From Pilaira anomala (lineage: Eukaryota; Mucoromycota; Mucoromycetes; Mucorales; Mucoraceae), in assembly GCA_025716855.1 (NCBI GenBank), contig JAIXMQ010000012.1, forward strand, positions 248,001 through 312,000: a stretch of 64,000 bases of DNA. Direction: 5' to 3'. Positions 46,630 to 59,271 of this stretch are shown here, one piece after another. The notes beneath the pieces were generated by a model. The model was not told where the DNA came from, did not search any database, and saw nothing but the letters and a program-made list of their open reading frames with translations. Position 1 is the first letter of the stretch. Each line of letters begins with the position of its first letter. A program made the position numbers and the translations under genes.

Positions 46630-47275
46630 ATGTTTGCTCTTCGTCGTCTCGCTTCTATTGCTCCTCGCGTCGCTATCAACGCTCGTCCTACTGCTGTAGT
46701 TCCAACAGCTCGTAAGGCTTTTGCTACCACTAGCATTGCTCGTTTCTTGAACACCAACGCCATGGAACAAAAACGCGCTACTGTTCAACGTAATTTAAAA
46801 CACGAAAAAAAAACAACAACTTGTCTTTCTAAAACTCTTTTTCTTTTTTTCTTAAGACTCTGCTCCTCAATGGTCTGCTACTTCTCTTGTTGACGGTGAG
46901 TTCAAAGAATTGGCTTTATCTGACTATAAGGGAAAGTTCGTTGTTATGGTCTTTTACCCTGCTGATTTTACCTTTGTCTGTCCTACTGAACTCTTGGCTT
47001 TCAGTGATCGTATTGATGAGTTCAGACAATTGGGTGCTGAAGTTGTTGGTATCAGTGTAGAGTAAGTAGCAAAAAGAAAAGGGGGAAATTTTTGACAGGT
47101 TTATATTGATACTAATATTTGTATTAGTAATGTTCATTCTCATTTAGGTAAATTATTCACGTAATTAAAAAGTCAAGGAACAGATAAAAATTAACTTTTT
47201 TTCTTTTGATATAAATTAGCTTGGACAAATGTTCCTAGAAAGCAAGGTGGTCTTGGTGCTATCAACATTCCTCTT

Positions 47276-47313
<38 letters not shown>

Positions 47314-47643
47314 GAAAGAGTATAATATAGTTAATCCAAACCATTTATGTTTTTAGTTTCTGATATCAAGAAGGAAATCTCTACCAACTATAACGTATTG
47401 ATTCCTGAAGAAGGTTTAGCTCTTCGTGGTTTATTCGTGATCGATCCTAAGGGTACTCTTCGTGTTTCTACTATTCACGATTTACCTATTGGTCGTTCTG
47501 TTGATGAGACTTTGAGAGTAATTGAAGCTATCAAATTTGTTGATGAGCATGGTGAGGTTTGTCCTGCTAACTGGACTAAGGGAGAGAAGACAATTAAGCC
47601 TGATCCCAAGGGTTCTCAAGAATACTTTAACAGTGCCAACTAA
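46630..47643 (+). CDS. Mitochondrial 2-Cys peroxiredoxin (PRDX3/Tsa-like)
   Basis: Five exons (46630-46789, 46857-47061, 47128-47147, 47220-47276, 47357-47643) give 242 aa. The first about 45 residues are rich in Arg, Ala and Ser without acids ([20 protein letters not shown]), a typical matrix presequence. The core is a typical 2-Cys peroxiredoxin: peroxidatic Cys95 in [22 protein letters not shown] (partly encoded by a 20-nt microexon), and resolving Cys216 in [18 protein letters not shown] motif is present, and the C-terminal tail ends [11 protein letters not shown] without the YF form usual in eukaryotic sensitive enzymes, though a similar aromatic pair (EYF) is near the end. It reduces peroxides using thioredoxin. 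The fourth intron contains a long A run (47280-47311). Confidence 0.94.
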
Positions 47644-47699
47644 AAAAAAAAAAACAAATAATAATAAAAAATCCAGATTTATTTTTTTTCAACAATAAT

Positions 47700-49327
47700 C
47701 TAAAATGTCGTAGAATCCTCAGGATCATAATTATCATTAATTAATCTGTAAACATAAGTTGGTGGTGCAGATCCACTATACATTGGTAAAAAAAAATAGT
47801 TTAGAATGGGTATGAATTAACTTTTTTTTTTTCAATCACTTACAGGTTATGAATGAATAAACTGACATAATCAGGTCCAACATAATCATAATATGGGTTT
47901 GTAGTCGTAACTTTATCGATAATAGGTCCTTCCTGAAAGTTCAAAACGTTTTGAGGTGATACTGTGACATTAAAGGCATCTGCAACATATGCAAATAATG
48001 GTGATAACTTATATAATGCTGTGCAAACTAAAACTGGTGTCGAATGATGTTTAGCCGCTGCTGCTAATAAATGAGAACCTGAAACGGATACAAGCGCACC
48101 ATTAGCAAGTACTAATACTCTATGTAAGTAAAAAAAAAAAAAAAAAAAAGCGGGAATGCATCACAAGAAATACTTATTTACCAGCATGGGCTCCCAATAC
48201 AACTTTATTGACTCGAGGCATGGCAGCAAAAATTGCAGAATCTGCGATAACTGTGGTATCAATACCCGCCTTTGATAAAGAGAGTGCCATTTTATGGCCT
48301 TGGTATCTACATAAAATAAATGATGAATTCATCTTTTCCCTTTTTTTTTGAAACAAAACAAAAATCCAACCTACGTAGGTGCAGTCTCAGCAACGAGAAC
48401 TTGAAATTTACGTTTTTGAGCAGCTCTAATTAAGAATTCCTGAACAGTTCTTGAGATACCAATTGTCATAATAACTTCACTACAAATGAACTATCAGTTT
48501 TTTCACTCTCTTTTTTTTTTTTTTCTTTTTAATTACTTACTTGGCATGAATAAAATCTAATGCTTGATCAGCAATACCTTTATAAATCGTATCAAGATCA
48601 GCAATGATTTCCTCCGTAATTTCTTGAATGATTAAAGGCTTTAAATTATACGTGTCTCGAACTTTCTTTTCATTTTCTTCTCTCTTTTGTTCTCTCACGG
48701 TCATAGTAGACATATCAGCTAACAATCGAAACATGGTAGTTTGAGTTGTTAACTCAGGACGTCCTCCGCTAACAGAGCCGCTTAAACTGCTGGTGGTAGA
48801 AGATTGTTTAAATGCACTTTGTTGACTTTGTTCTCTATCAGAGTCTACAAATTCTTCTTCGTCAAAGCTAGAATAATCAGGTGTAGCTTCTCCACGTTCA
48901 TCTCTACCTTCTGTTTCTAATTCCCCTCGAGAAACTTCTCGAATAACTTTTAAAACACGTTTGACGATATTACCGACTGCAAGCTCTACGAAAAAAAAAA
49001 ACAAAAAAAAAGTTTTTTTTAAAAAAATAACTCAAATAAAAAAAAAAAGGGTTATGAGTTACCATTAGGTTGAGCAGCTGCAAGACGAGCTCCAGTTTGA
49101 GTAATAATATCAATCAAGACATTAACATCACGCCAGCGAGAAGTAGAAACTACTTGTCTTAAAATTGTCGCTGTTTCCTTTGCTACGAAATAAGAGCCAA
49201 GAATTTGACTAGATATTTCGTTTTTAGAAAATAAAATTAAAGCGTAACTATTGGATATCTATTACCGTCTTTTAAGCCTTTGAATAAAGTCTTCTATTTG
49301 AGCTTCAAGTCCTACTGAGACAGTCAT
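47700..49327 (-). CDS. GCD7: Translation initiation factor eIF2B beta subunit
   Basis: Seven exons (49266-49327, 49063-49208, 48541-48985, 48375-48479, 48182-48306, 47844-48117, 47700-47775) give 410 aa. Family blocks are present in order: [36 protein letters not shown], an acidic low-complexity insertion ([14 protein letters not shown]), then [49 protein letters not shown] and [15 protein letters not shown]. The C-terminus is [19 protein letters not shown]. The beta subunit belongs to the regulatory hexamer part of eIF2B, the GDP-GTP exchange factor for eIF2 that senses eIF2alpha phosphorylation. The second exon starts at 49208 because only that acceptor restores RRQILGSY. It diverges from RPB12. 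Confidence 0.93.
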
Positions 49328-49928
49328 TTTTCTTTTTCTATAAATAAAAAGAGAAAGGTATACACAAATACACTCAAAAAGCCTTTTTCCACTCAAATCG
49401 AACATTTCTGAACTCAGTGGCGTTTTGGAACATTTAACCAATTAAATTTGATCGAACTTCAGAGTATTTACACATTTGTAGTCTTTGGGTCTATAGCTTC
49501 TACCATCTAGTTTACTTCTCTCGATAAATAGATTAGGGCATTATCATGATAAAGTAAACCCCCCCCCCCTTTTATTTCAGGATATCTGTCCATGAAATCT
49601 AGATTGAAACTTTTTATCTGACCTTTTGACTTCCCTAGCCTTGACAATGCAGATAGTATGCTTGTATTCTTGAATTAAGTCAAAAACTGGTTATATTCTT
49701 GCTCGTGATACACAGTCTTATCAAATCATTGTCATCTTCGAGTATTTGTAAGTGGGTTGTTATCCGCTATCGAGAAATATGATTAATTTTAAAATTCTAC
49801 TTGCATAGACTCAATTTGTTTAAAAAGACCAAAAAAGCATCAGAATTGACATCTTGTCTATGTAGTGAAGAAAATATGGTGCGCGTGTCTATCCTTTTCT
49901 TATTTACTTCTAATAAGCTTATATCAAA

Positions 49929-49959
<31 letters not shown>

Positions 49960-50070
49960 GAAAAAAAAAGTGACTGCCTGGACAATTCGTTATTTAGATT
50001 TCTTTTTTTTTTTTTTTTTTTTTTTTTTATTGATTCAGTTTCTTTTTTTCTCTCATTCTATACATTTAAA
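49328..50070. other. Divergent spacer, GCD7/RPB12
   Basis: The 743-bp region holds the promoters of two basal-machinery genes. Features seen are a C10 run near 49559-49569, long T runs near 49931-49959 and 50001-50028, and a CCAAT at about 49438. No other gene was supported. Confidence 0.5.
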
Positions 50071-50429
50071 ATGGACGGTTATCAAGGTGCACCTATTCGT
50101 CAACCTGTTGCTATGGCATACTTGTGTGCTGGTAAGTTTATCTTTTTGTAGTTTTTATAACGACGATAGAAAGACAAAAGAAGTAAAAAGAACCGTTACT
50201 TATGATCGTACTCTTTTCCTTATTCATTGTTAGATTGTGGCGCAGAGAACCAATTGAAGCCTAGAGAGCCCATTCGTTGTCAAGACTGTGGTCATAGAAT
50301 TATGTACAAGAAGAGAACCAAGAGAAGTAAGCATGAAATATGATTTTATACATTTTTTTTTTATTTTACTAAACTTTTTTGTTTTTATCTTGTTTTTTTT
50401 TTTTAGTGGTTCAATTCGAAGCTCGTTAA
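50071..50429 (+). CDS. RPB12: RNA polymerase I/II/III shared subunit Rpb12
   Basis: Three exons (50071-50131, 50234-50326, 50407-50429) give 58 aa, the same length as human POLR2K. A four-Cys zinc site is complete: YLCADCG (first pair) and [18 protein letters not shown] (second pair), followed by the invariant MVQFEAR C-terminus. It is a structural zinc protein bridging the two large subunits near Rpb3 in all three nuclear RNA polymerases. The gene is too short to be found by length alone but all residues of the family signature are present. The final exon carries only eight codons including the stop codon. Confidence 0.97.
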
Positions 50430-51755
50430 ACGAAACAAAAGAAAGTGTATATATCTATTGAACGGAAAAAACAGACTGTATTTGTGAAATAAATAGGAAT
50501 AATGTGATATTTTTTTAAAAAAAAACAATTGAAAGGTTTCATACATTTGATGCGTTTATAAATTATGTATTACTGGGAAATATATCTGGCTTGTATGCCC
50601 ACGATATTGTTTTTTTTTGTATTGCTTATTATGGGCATTGTGAACATTTTTGTAAATCAACTTTTTAGATATCTGAGAAGCCCTTAATAATCCGTTTTTA
50701 AAGTGCAAACCTGGGGGGGGGGGAAGGCTTTTGTAATGACTAAGTACCCGTTGTATTTATCTCGACGATGTTCAAAAGAACCTAACTTTCCGTTATAAGA
50801 AATAAAAAGGCTAGATGTACAAATGAAATAAAAAAGTTTACTAGAATAATCACAAAAGGAACTAGTCAAGAATCGCATGAAAGCTTTACACGTTATATTA
50901 TATCTACTTGGCGTAAATCACAAATTGTGTTTACGAAAAAAGAAAGAAAACCAAACATTGCAAAAATGTTTTGGTCAGTTTTATCCCGAAAAAACGATCC
51001 TAAACCAGTGTTAGAACGCATATCCTCATCGATACATCTTCACGCCTAGTTTTACGAGATCGCTGGTGTAAATTATGCCTCAGCGAGAACTTAGTTCACT
51101 TCCGAATTTATTATACTGAACATATAGGGAGCAGCAGTCGAATCCTCGATGATAAAACTGCACGAAACGAATAATCACGTATCTAGTAAAATTTTATCTA
51201 ATTATTTTGCACCTAAAACTGTGTATGTCATCTACTTCCTTGTCTTTCTTCACATAGAAATTTCTTTTTATTAAAACGATATCTATTTACAGCACATGCT
51301 TTATCTCTCTATTTAAAAAGTAATCCTATTTTGTTAAAAACAAACTGTACCTCTAGTTTTTAAAAGAGAGAGAGAAAAAAGAACTACTTAGAAAGTAATA
51401 TTTTTTTTAACTAGTTACTTCAAGGAATAGCTCGTTAAGTCTATAGTTTATGATATATATTATGAACATATCCATATATACTAATGTCATATGGTTATCT
51501 ATTTCTTTTCTTAATCGCGACTTATTTTACAAACAATGACAGAAAGATTGTTACACGCATAAAGTTATTTAGAAAAGTTATTGAGGTAGTCATGTTTTAT
51601 TCGCAGAGGCCCTGGATAAATAATAAACCAATCACAAAAACAATGGTGAAAAAGCGTGAAAAGGGCCGAAATAGGCGCTTATTCAATAAACAAAATATTA
51701 CAATTATAAAATTAAGTCCTCTTTTTGTTTTCTTTTTTTAAAAAAGCATTTCAAA
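50430..51755. other. AT-rich spacer, no gene seen
   Basis: A 1.3-kb gap between co-oriented genes. It contains a G9 run near 50714 and a less AT-rich block at about 50960-51180 with TTCACGCCTAG and GCAGTCGAATCCTCG. The latter superficially resembles a tRNA B box but no cloverleaf could be drawn around it. Open frames here look non-coding. Confidence 0.5.
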
Positions 51756-52444
51756 ATGTCAACACAGCGCACCATGACCACTACCATCAATACCTTGATG
51801 AGACAGTTGAAAGGTTCGAATTTTAGTGACTCGAGTTGGAAAGATGGAACTAATGGTGTATTTTTATAGATAATCCTGTTAACTGGGCTTTAATAGCTGT
51901 AAGAGATAGATAGAGAGAGAGAAAAACAACAAAAAGGTCATATAAAACTAAACAAACAAAATAGATACTTGCGTATGTTGTTCGTTCATATGCTAGCTCA
52001 AATAAACCAACTGTTCAAGAAGCAAAACACCCCGAAGTGATGGTATTTAAAAACTATACACCTATTGATCTATTACCTTTTGATGGTCATGGTAAAGAAG
52101 GTCGTATTTTAATGGGTGTCAATGGATCAATTTATGATGTAACAAGAGGTAGAAACTTTTATGGACCAGGTAATAAATAAATAAAAAAAAAAAGAAAAGT
52201 TTGTTATAGTATGAATTAATAACATTACAAACAAAAAGGCGGACCTTATGCTAATTTTGCGGGACATGATGCTTCTCGTGGATTAGCCAAGAATTCATTT
52301 GACAGTGATATGTTGACGGATCCTAAGGACCCAATTGATAAATTAGAAGACCTTACAACAGAAGAATGGGAATCTTTAAGAGAGTGGGAACAACATTTTT
52401 CCTCTAAATATCTTTTCGTAGGCAAATTGGTTGAAAACCAATAA
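51756..52444 (+). CDS. DAP1: Dap1/PGRMC-like membrane heme protein
   Basis: Four exons (51756-51813, 51870-51898, 51965-52169, 52239-52444) give 165 aa. A membrane segment at about 23-36 (NWALIAILAYVVRSY) precedes a cytochrome b5-like MAPR domain: [55 protein letters not shown], ending with VGKL. The Tyr of FYGPGGPY corresponds to the axial heme ligand of PGRMC1. Dap1-type proteins support cytochrome P450 steps in sterol synthesis, notably Erg11. The C-terminus lacks a retention motif. Exon 2 is only 29 nt, and the last intron ends in an A-run plus G acceptor. Confidence 0.92.
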
Positions 52445-52609
52445 CTGACGACCGTTACCTTGTGACCCTTTATAAAAAATAAATATTTATATCATGAGAT
52501 TGTCAAGATTTTCATTTTAAACATGTCAATCACGCTTTTTTTTTTCTCTTCTTCTTCTTTTCTTTTTTTTTTTCTCTCTTTCCTTATTTTTCGTCATTAC
52601 TGAATCATT

Positions 52610-54174
52610 ATGTCCTTTGGTAGTTATTATCTATTTTTACTCGTATATACATATACACATATGATATCTTACTTTTATCATACTTTTCATAGTGAAAAGG
52701 TTACCTGACGAGTTACAGATAAAAATTCTTGGAGAATTACCAGTACAAGATCTTTTAAAAGCAACTATGGTATGATATGTGTATATTTAAAAGGCATTTA
52801 TTCTATATAAATAATATAGTATATGATAATATAGGTGTGTCACAAATGGAAAGAATTAGTGTACGATGGCTCTTTATGGTCAACGATAAATATAACACCC
52901 TTTTATAAATTGATTCCAACTGAACATATTCTAAAATTGATTAAATGCTCTTCTCACTTTTTGAAAACTGCTAATTTTAGGTATAAGATCACAACAGACA
53001 ATAATACTTATTTATATTACTAACATTATAATAATATTAACCCATCAGAGGTTGTATTCAGCTGACAGGACACAGTTTAAGAGCATTGGCTGATAACTGT
53101 CCTAATATACAAGTATTGATTATAAAAGATTGTAGAGGATTATCCGCATCTAGTATTGGACACTGTTTACAAAAATCAAGTCAATTAAAAGTATTGGATG
53201 TATCCGGTTTAGATACGATAAAAATGACGACGCTTTTGGGTGTATCTTTAGGTAACTTGGAAAAGCTAAATATGAGTTGGTGTAGAAACATAACTGGTCC
53301 TGGCATCATCTCTATGGTTTCAACTTGTTCGAATATCCGTTACTTAAAATTAAATGGATGTCCACAGTTGGACGATATTACAATGTCTTTGTTAGGCTCC
53401 AGTTTACCCAACTTAAGTCATCTTTCTTTAGCTGCTTGCACAAGTTTAATTGATTCTACATTACTGTCTTTTTTGAAATCGCATTCCTCTAAAAAATTAA
53501 CACATTTAAATCTATCCAGCTGTGCTAGATTAACAGACGCCTCGCTTCGAAGCCTAGCTATTTATTCTAAAAACATATCTCATCTTGAATTAGCTGGATG
53601 TGTATTGATGACCGACCAAGGTTTTAGCTTTCTATCTCCAAGATTAAGAACACTTGTCTATTTAGATTTAGAAGATGTACATCAAATTACGGGTGCCACA
53701 GTCAAATCAATTGCAAATAATCAGCCTCTTTTAGAAAGCTTTTGCTTATCAAACTGTACTCAAATTTCGGATGATTCAATAAAGTATTTGGTATTACAAG
53801 GAATATGTCACAAGTTAAAGCATATAGAACTCGATAATTGTAACATTACAGATCAAGTGTTGAATACAATTGCAATCTATCTGGATCAACAACAAAAGAA
53901 AAAAGTTATTGCCGATTCAAATCCAAATTTCTTTTCCTTTACAAATAGAAGAATCAGTGTAGAAGTATTAGATTGTTCCAATATTACTGAATCCGGTGTA
54001 AAAGAAGCTTTAGCAAAAGCAAGTCCAATGTTAACCATCAAAAGCTTTTACTCATTTCAACATGAAAATAGTGATGACAATGCAAATCTTTATACTAATG
54101 CCAGGCCTACTACAGGTAGGCGAGGTCATGCTGCAGGTCAGCGTCAGTCCTCGGCTAATTGTATCATTCTTTAA
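52610..54174 (+). CDS. FBXL2/FBXL20-like F-box LRR protein with CaaX box
   Basis: Four exons (52610-52619, 52693-52769, 52835-52980, 53049-54174) give 452 aa. The first exon is 10 nt. The F-box (residues about 6-45) reads LPDELQIKILGELPVQDLL and VCHKWKELVYDGSLW. About ten cysteine-containing leucine-rich repeats follow, such as NLEKLNMSWCRNITGPGI, IRYLKLNGCPQLDD, LTHLNLSSCARLTDASL and ISHLELAGCVLMTDQGF. The protein ends ANCIIL, a CaaX box with Leu last, as expected for geranylgeranylation; vertebrate FBXL2 ends similarly and is membrane-anchored. It would act as a substrate receptor in an SCF ubiquitin ligase at membranes. No direct yeast counterpart with CaaX is known to me. Confidence 0.87.
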
Positions 54175-54293
54175 TTGTTCACTTTATGTAACAAACAAAC
54201 CGGAATACAGATTGATAAAAAAAAAAAAGGGAGTTATTTTTTTATTGTTATTATTATTATTATTAAACGGGATAATATAAAAAAGTATATAAT

Positions 54294-55261
<968 letters not shown>

Positions 55262-56074
55262 TATTATTATTAGAAAAGTTTATATGTATAAGAAAAAAGG
55301 AAAAGAGCAGCACAAGACTTGAGAAAATGCGCTTCACGTAATAATAGACAGAAAAAACTCAAAAAAAAATATATATATAAGCGTCACGTGTAACAGTAGT
55401 CTTGTTGAACAAAATGGATATATTTGCGTATTGTTTAGCAGTGATAGAGCTGTGAATAAGAACTTAATTTCTCTCCTCATGACATAAAGAAGGCCGCATA
55501 TATGCAAAGTTATTTGATTGTAGTTGTGAACTACATTTTACAGGAGTGAAATAAGTTACTAGTTGGTTTTCATACTTCTTGTTTAATTATCTCTCTAAAT
55601 ACGCGATAAATATGCTGCGTTAATGCAAGCAAGTCAAATGAATTTTATGCTGTACATACAATTGCTACTTTGAAGTCTTTTTTAAAGACTAATACAGTCA
55701 TAAAGTAAAAAAAAAAAGTAAATTGTTAGTGCCTATCAGTAGTTAGTAATCTAATTTTCGTGCCAAGCTTTTTTTTTTGTTTGTTTTTTTTTAAAAAAAA
55801 AGTAATTATTGATTGTAAAATATAGAACTCTTTGGGACAATTGAATGAATAACTGGATCAATCCTTACATACCGCATTAATTACAGTAGGAAGCTCAAAA
55901 GAGATCGGTACAAAATTAAGGCTGATTCAACTTTTTCAATTCATTATGGCGACTTGCTCTCTTATCATCACTGCAAATAAGCTGTATGACGGAATAATTA
56001 AAAAGTATAAATAAGTGGAATATGAAAAAGAAAAAAAATCTTTTTCTTATACTTTTTTTTTTTTTTTTAACCTT
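55262..56074. other. Divergent spacer
   Basis: The 813-bp region holds the promoters of the Rab gene and the HDA2/3-like gene. It includes a CACGTG E-box at about 55384-55389, a T-run/A-run junction near 55783-55801 and several homopolymers. No gene was supported. Confidence 0.5.
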
Positions 56075-57877
56075 ATGGATTTCATCAAGCTTGAAAGAAT
56101 TGAACCATTTCAAAAACCAGCTAAACGGCCTACTGCTCCAAAAGCTAAAAGCAAAGCTAAAGCCAAACCTAAGCCTAAACCTGTACCTCAAGGTCCTCGT
56201 ATAGCTACCTTTAACGCTGAAGAGTACCAAGGAGTACATTCTGACTTGAACAGCAGATTTGGTAGGCTTAGAACCAGTATATATGAACCATTGCCCATCC
56301 CACCTCAAGTTATTCCAACTATGGCCTTTCTTCAACAAATAAACACATATGAAAGCATATTCTTCCAACCGGGTGACAAGGTCGACAACTTAAACATGAA
56401 GACTTTGGTATCGCCTTTCAGTGAAATTAGTAATCCCCCAGTCTCCAGTAAATCTGCCCAGCACGGGAAAATCTTGTTCTTGACTAAGCTGCTCGTAAAA
56501 ATAAACAAGGCCGATATGGTAAACTCAAATCCGTTTTATGTTTTCTTTTCTTTTTTTTAAAAAAAAAAAAAAAAGATCATTAACACCTATTTTAAATCTA
56601 TAGAACTATGATCCCGCTATCATATGCTGCGATCAAAAATCTGAACAAAGGATGCGCAACCACTTATTTGCATCCAATTTTAATGTTAGAGCTTTATCCG
56701 AAATGTTTCCCAAACATGAAATTTATGGAGTAATCGTCAAGATAAGAAAGAATATCAAAATAACCAGAGAAGTAAATAGATCGTGTGAGTATATAAAAAT
56801 AACATTTGATTAATCATGTTTTTTTTTTTTCGTTATTTTATCTTTCTTTTTTGTTTTTAGTTCACGCCAATTACAAGGGCTGAAGTTGACTCTATCTTTG
56901 TTTACGACTCAGCCTGTGTGGGTAATGTCGATAAAGAGTTGAGGTATTTAAAAGGTATAGGAAAACGCACACAGCCAATCATATTTTATATTGCCTGTAT
57001 GGATACGATTGAAATGCGTATCCATACATACAATCGATGCAGCCCTGATCATGTTAACTGGAATACAAAGGTGGGTAGTTTAACTCATGATTTGCAACAA
57101 TCTCTTTTGCTCCAACCGAACAGACGTCCAAACCATATAGCTACGGTAGCATGGAATGACTACTTGGCACAAACCGTGTTTAATTGGATTGTTGCAAAAG
57201 AATCAAGGGAGTACATCTTTAAATTTCCTTCAAAGGGGGTTTTACACCTTGAAGTCAACTCATTTCTACTTCACCATCCTTATACAGAGAGTTCTCTTGG
57301 TAACAACAAACAAGCAGCTGCAACTAGACCACCTGTCCCAAAAAACAGAGTGTCTGGTGCTGCTGTTGCGTCTACTTCAAACCCTTCTTCTGCTGCCAAA
57401 ACTGCTGTTACTCCTATCCCTATTCCAAATCATCGTCAAGAAACCTCAAATGCTTCTACTAGAAGTGCTGGTAGCTTTGTAAAACCCGCTATCAGACCCG
57501 ATGTTATCCCTGGTATTCATCCTGATCGAATGATTATGATTAATTCTGATAGAGATCTGAATACCATCGGACAAAAAAGACAACGGGACTGTGAAGTGGA
57601 AGTAGTTGAAGAACAACCTATTTCGAAGAAGGCATCTAAATTACCCGCTGCATCACCTTTGCCTCCTATTGAACCCGAAAGAGAAGAACAAGCACCTGTA
57701 GAACCAGTTGCAACAGCTGAAGCGGAAGCTTCGTCAAGCACTGTTGCAACTAAAGAAGCAGATGTACCAAAGCAAGCAAAATCTCTCGTTACTGATCTCA
57801 CTACCAAATTTAATAATTTTTTCGCCAATGCCTTGAAAAAATTTGAAAGTGATATCCGTGACATCCAAAAACTTTAA
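56075..57877 (+). CDS. Helicase-C-like protein resembling HDA1 complex subunits 2/3
   Basis: Three exons (56075-56518, 56604-56771, 56861-57877) give 542 aa. A basic, Lys/Pro-rich N-terminus (AKSKAKAKPKPKPV) is followed by a domain with the order of a SNF2 C-terminal helicase lobe: HGKILFLTKLLVKI, then AIICCDQKSEQRM, SIFVYDSACVGNVDKEL and IIFYIACMDTIEMRIHTYN. No N-terminal ATPase lobe is present, and the motif VI arginines are missing (LKGIGKRTQ in place of RxHRIGQ). This arrangement matches the catalytically dead helicase-like domain of class II HDAC subunits HDA2/HDA3. The C-terminal half is Ser/Ala/Pro-rich and ends in a predicted amphipathic helix (NFFANALKKFESDIRDI). The assignment is inference from pattern and needs profile search. 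Confidence 0.6.
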
Positions 57878-59271
57878 ATATCGTATCTTATGGCCTACAT
57901 TTTATTCTTTCTCTATTTGATTCGTTCTGTATAATTATTGTAACTTTTTTTATACCTCCTGCTGTACCCGTATCATTAAAAGAATAAAATGTTCAAATTC
58001 TTTATATAATAATAATAATATTTTTTTAAAAAAAAACCCCCCCAGTTAAATAAGCAAACATAAATATTTCTTCATGAGGGTGGGTAGAGATAGTAGTTTC
58101 AACGATCGATGATACCCATAGATACAACAATACAACGATCTCATATCGTGCGTTGGAACGATTTCATACATAGGTATGTGTGAAGATTTTCAAACGTTTA
58201 TGGGTGTGTTATTGTTGACTTGAGGCAAGCAGGTAAATAGCTTAGCAAAGGCAATAGGAATTTTAAAGTTCAATTTTTTTTTATGTAAAAAGAATGAAAA
58301 ATAATATATTTGAAAATTGCAGGGAAATAAATAGACTATATTATAGAAATAAAAAGCAAAAAATTATACTTCCATTTGAACTTAATCCTGCCGCAGTAGA
58401 GCGTTAGATGTCCAAAGAGACTATATACTTTTCCAATCATGGTACCTATTAATTGAACTTCCCTTTAACGTAATATTCCACAAATTGGACCATATATTAT
58501 ATTCCTTCTTTAATAAAAGTAGTAGTTTATAGCAACACTCTATTTATTCTACAGTATTTGTCCCATTACCAATTGATGTATATTTAATCACCTTTTTTTT
58601 TTTTTTTTTTTTTTTTTTTCATTCGTAGTGTAAAATTACTGTTTCAAGTCGAGTTGTTGATCTGGTAAATATTATCCAAATTATATTGCTCTGTTTCTTT
58701 TTAGCTAAAATAAAAGAGTCGCTGATTTCGTATCATAGTTTTTGAGATCACTTCACATAGGTATTATGTTATTTAACGAAAGACACTGGATTTTTTGTTC
58801 ATCTACAATAAGCAATATAACGTTCCTGTTTTTAAATAGTACTTTGTAAAGCATTATTTCAAATATCATATTTTTGTCATATTTTGACTTTTGACCGCTA
58901 TTATGGTCAAGCTAGGTGGTAATTGCGTGATATCGAAATAAAACTAACGTAATAGTTGAGAGTGATGTAACAAAAAGGGTAGGCTTGTATCTTTCAACTT
59001 TTGTATTCTCTATAGAAAGTTTCAGTAATAAGTTTCGCTTCTTTGTGAGAATATTGTATCCTCTTATATCGTATATTTATTTTAATTTCTTCCCCATTAG
59101 TAGATTCACAACTGATTCAAGGGCACCAGTTAACTCGTCAACATTAAGTCTTCTAACTTTGTCTTCTAAATGTAGTAGTTTTGTGTACATATTATTTTTT
59201 TTTTTTTTTAAAGGAAATAAAAGAAACGATACTGAACAAAATTTAATTTTTTATTGGAACAAAATTTTTTT
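57878..59271. other. Convergent AT-rich spacer
   Basis: A 1.4-kb gap between the 3' ends of the HDA2/3-like and ICE1-like genes. It includes a C7 run near 58037 and a T29 run near 58591-58619. Open frames look non-coding, and no tRNA or repeat family was recognised. Confidence 0.5.

Noticed and set aside
50960..51180. Possible tRNA with a GTCGAATCC-like B box near 51137, and GGTTCGAA at 51814
   Set aside because: No matching A box or acceptor stem at the right spacing; the second lies in a DAP1 intron.
51484..51741. 85-codon frame upstream of DAP1
   Set aside because: Composition typical of AT-rich DNA, no motif, ends just before the DAP1 start; regarded as chance.
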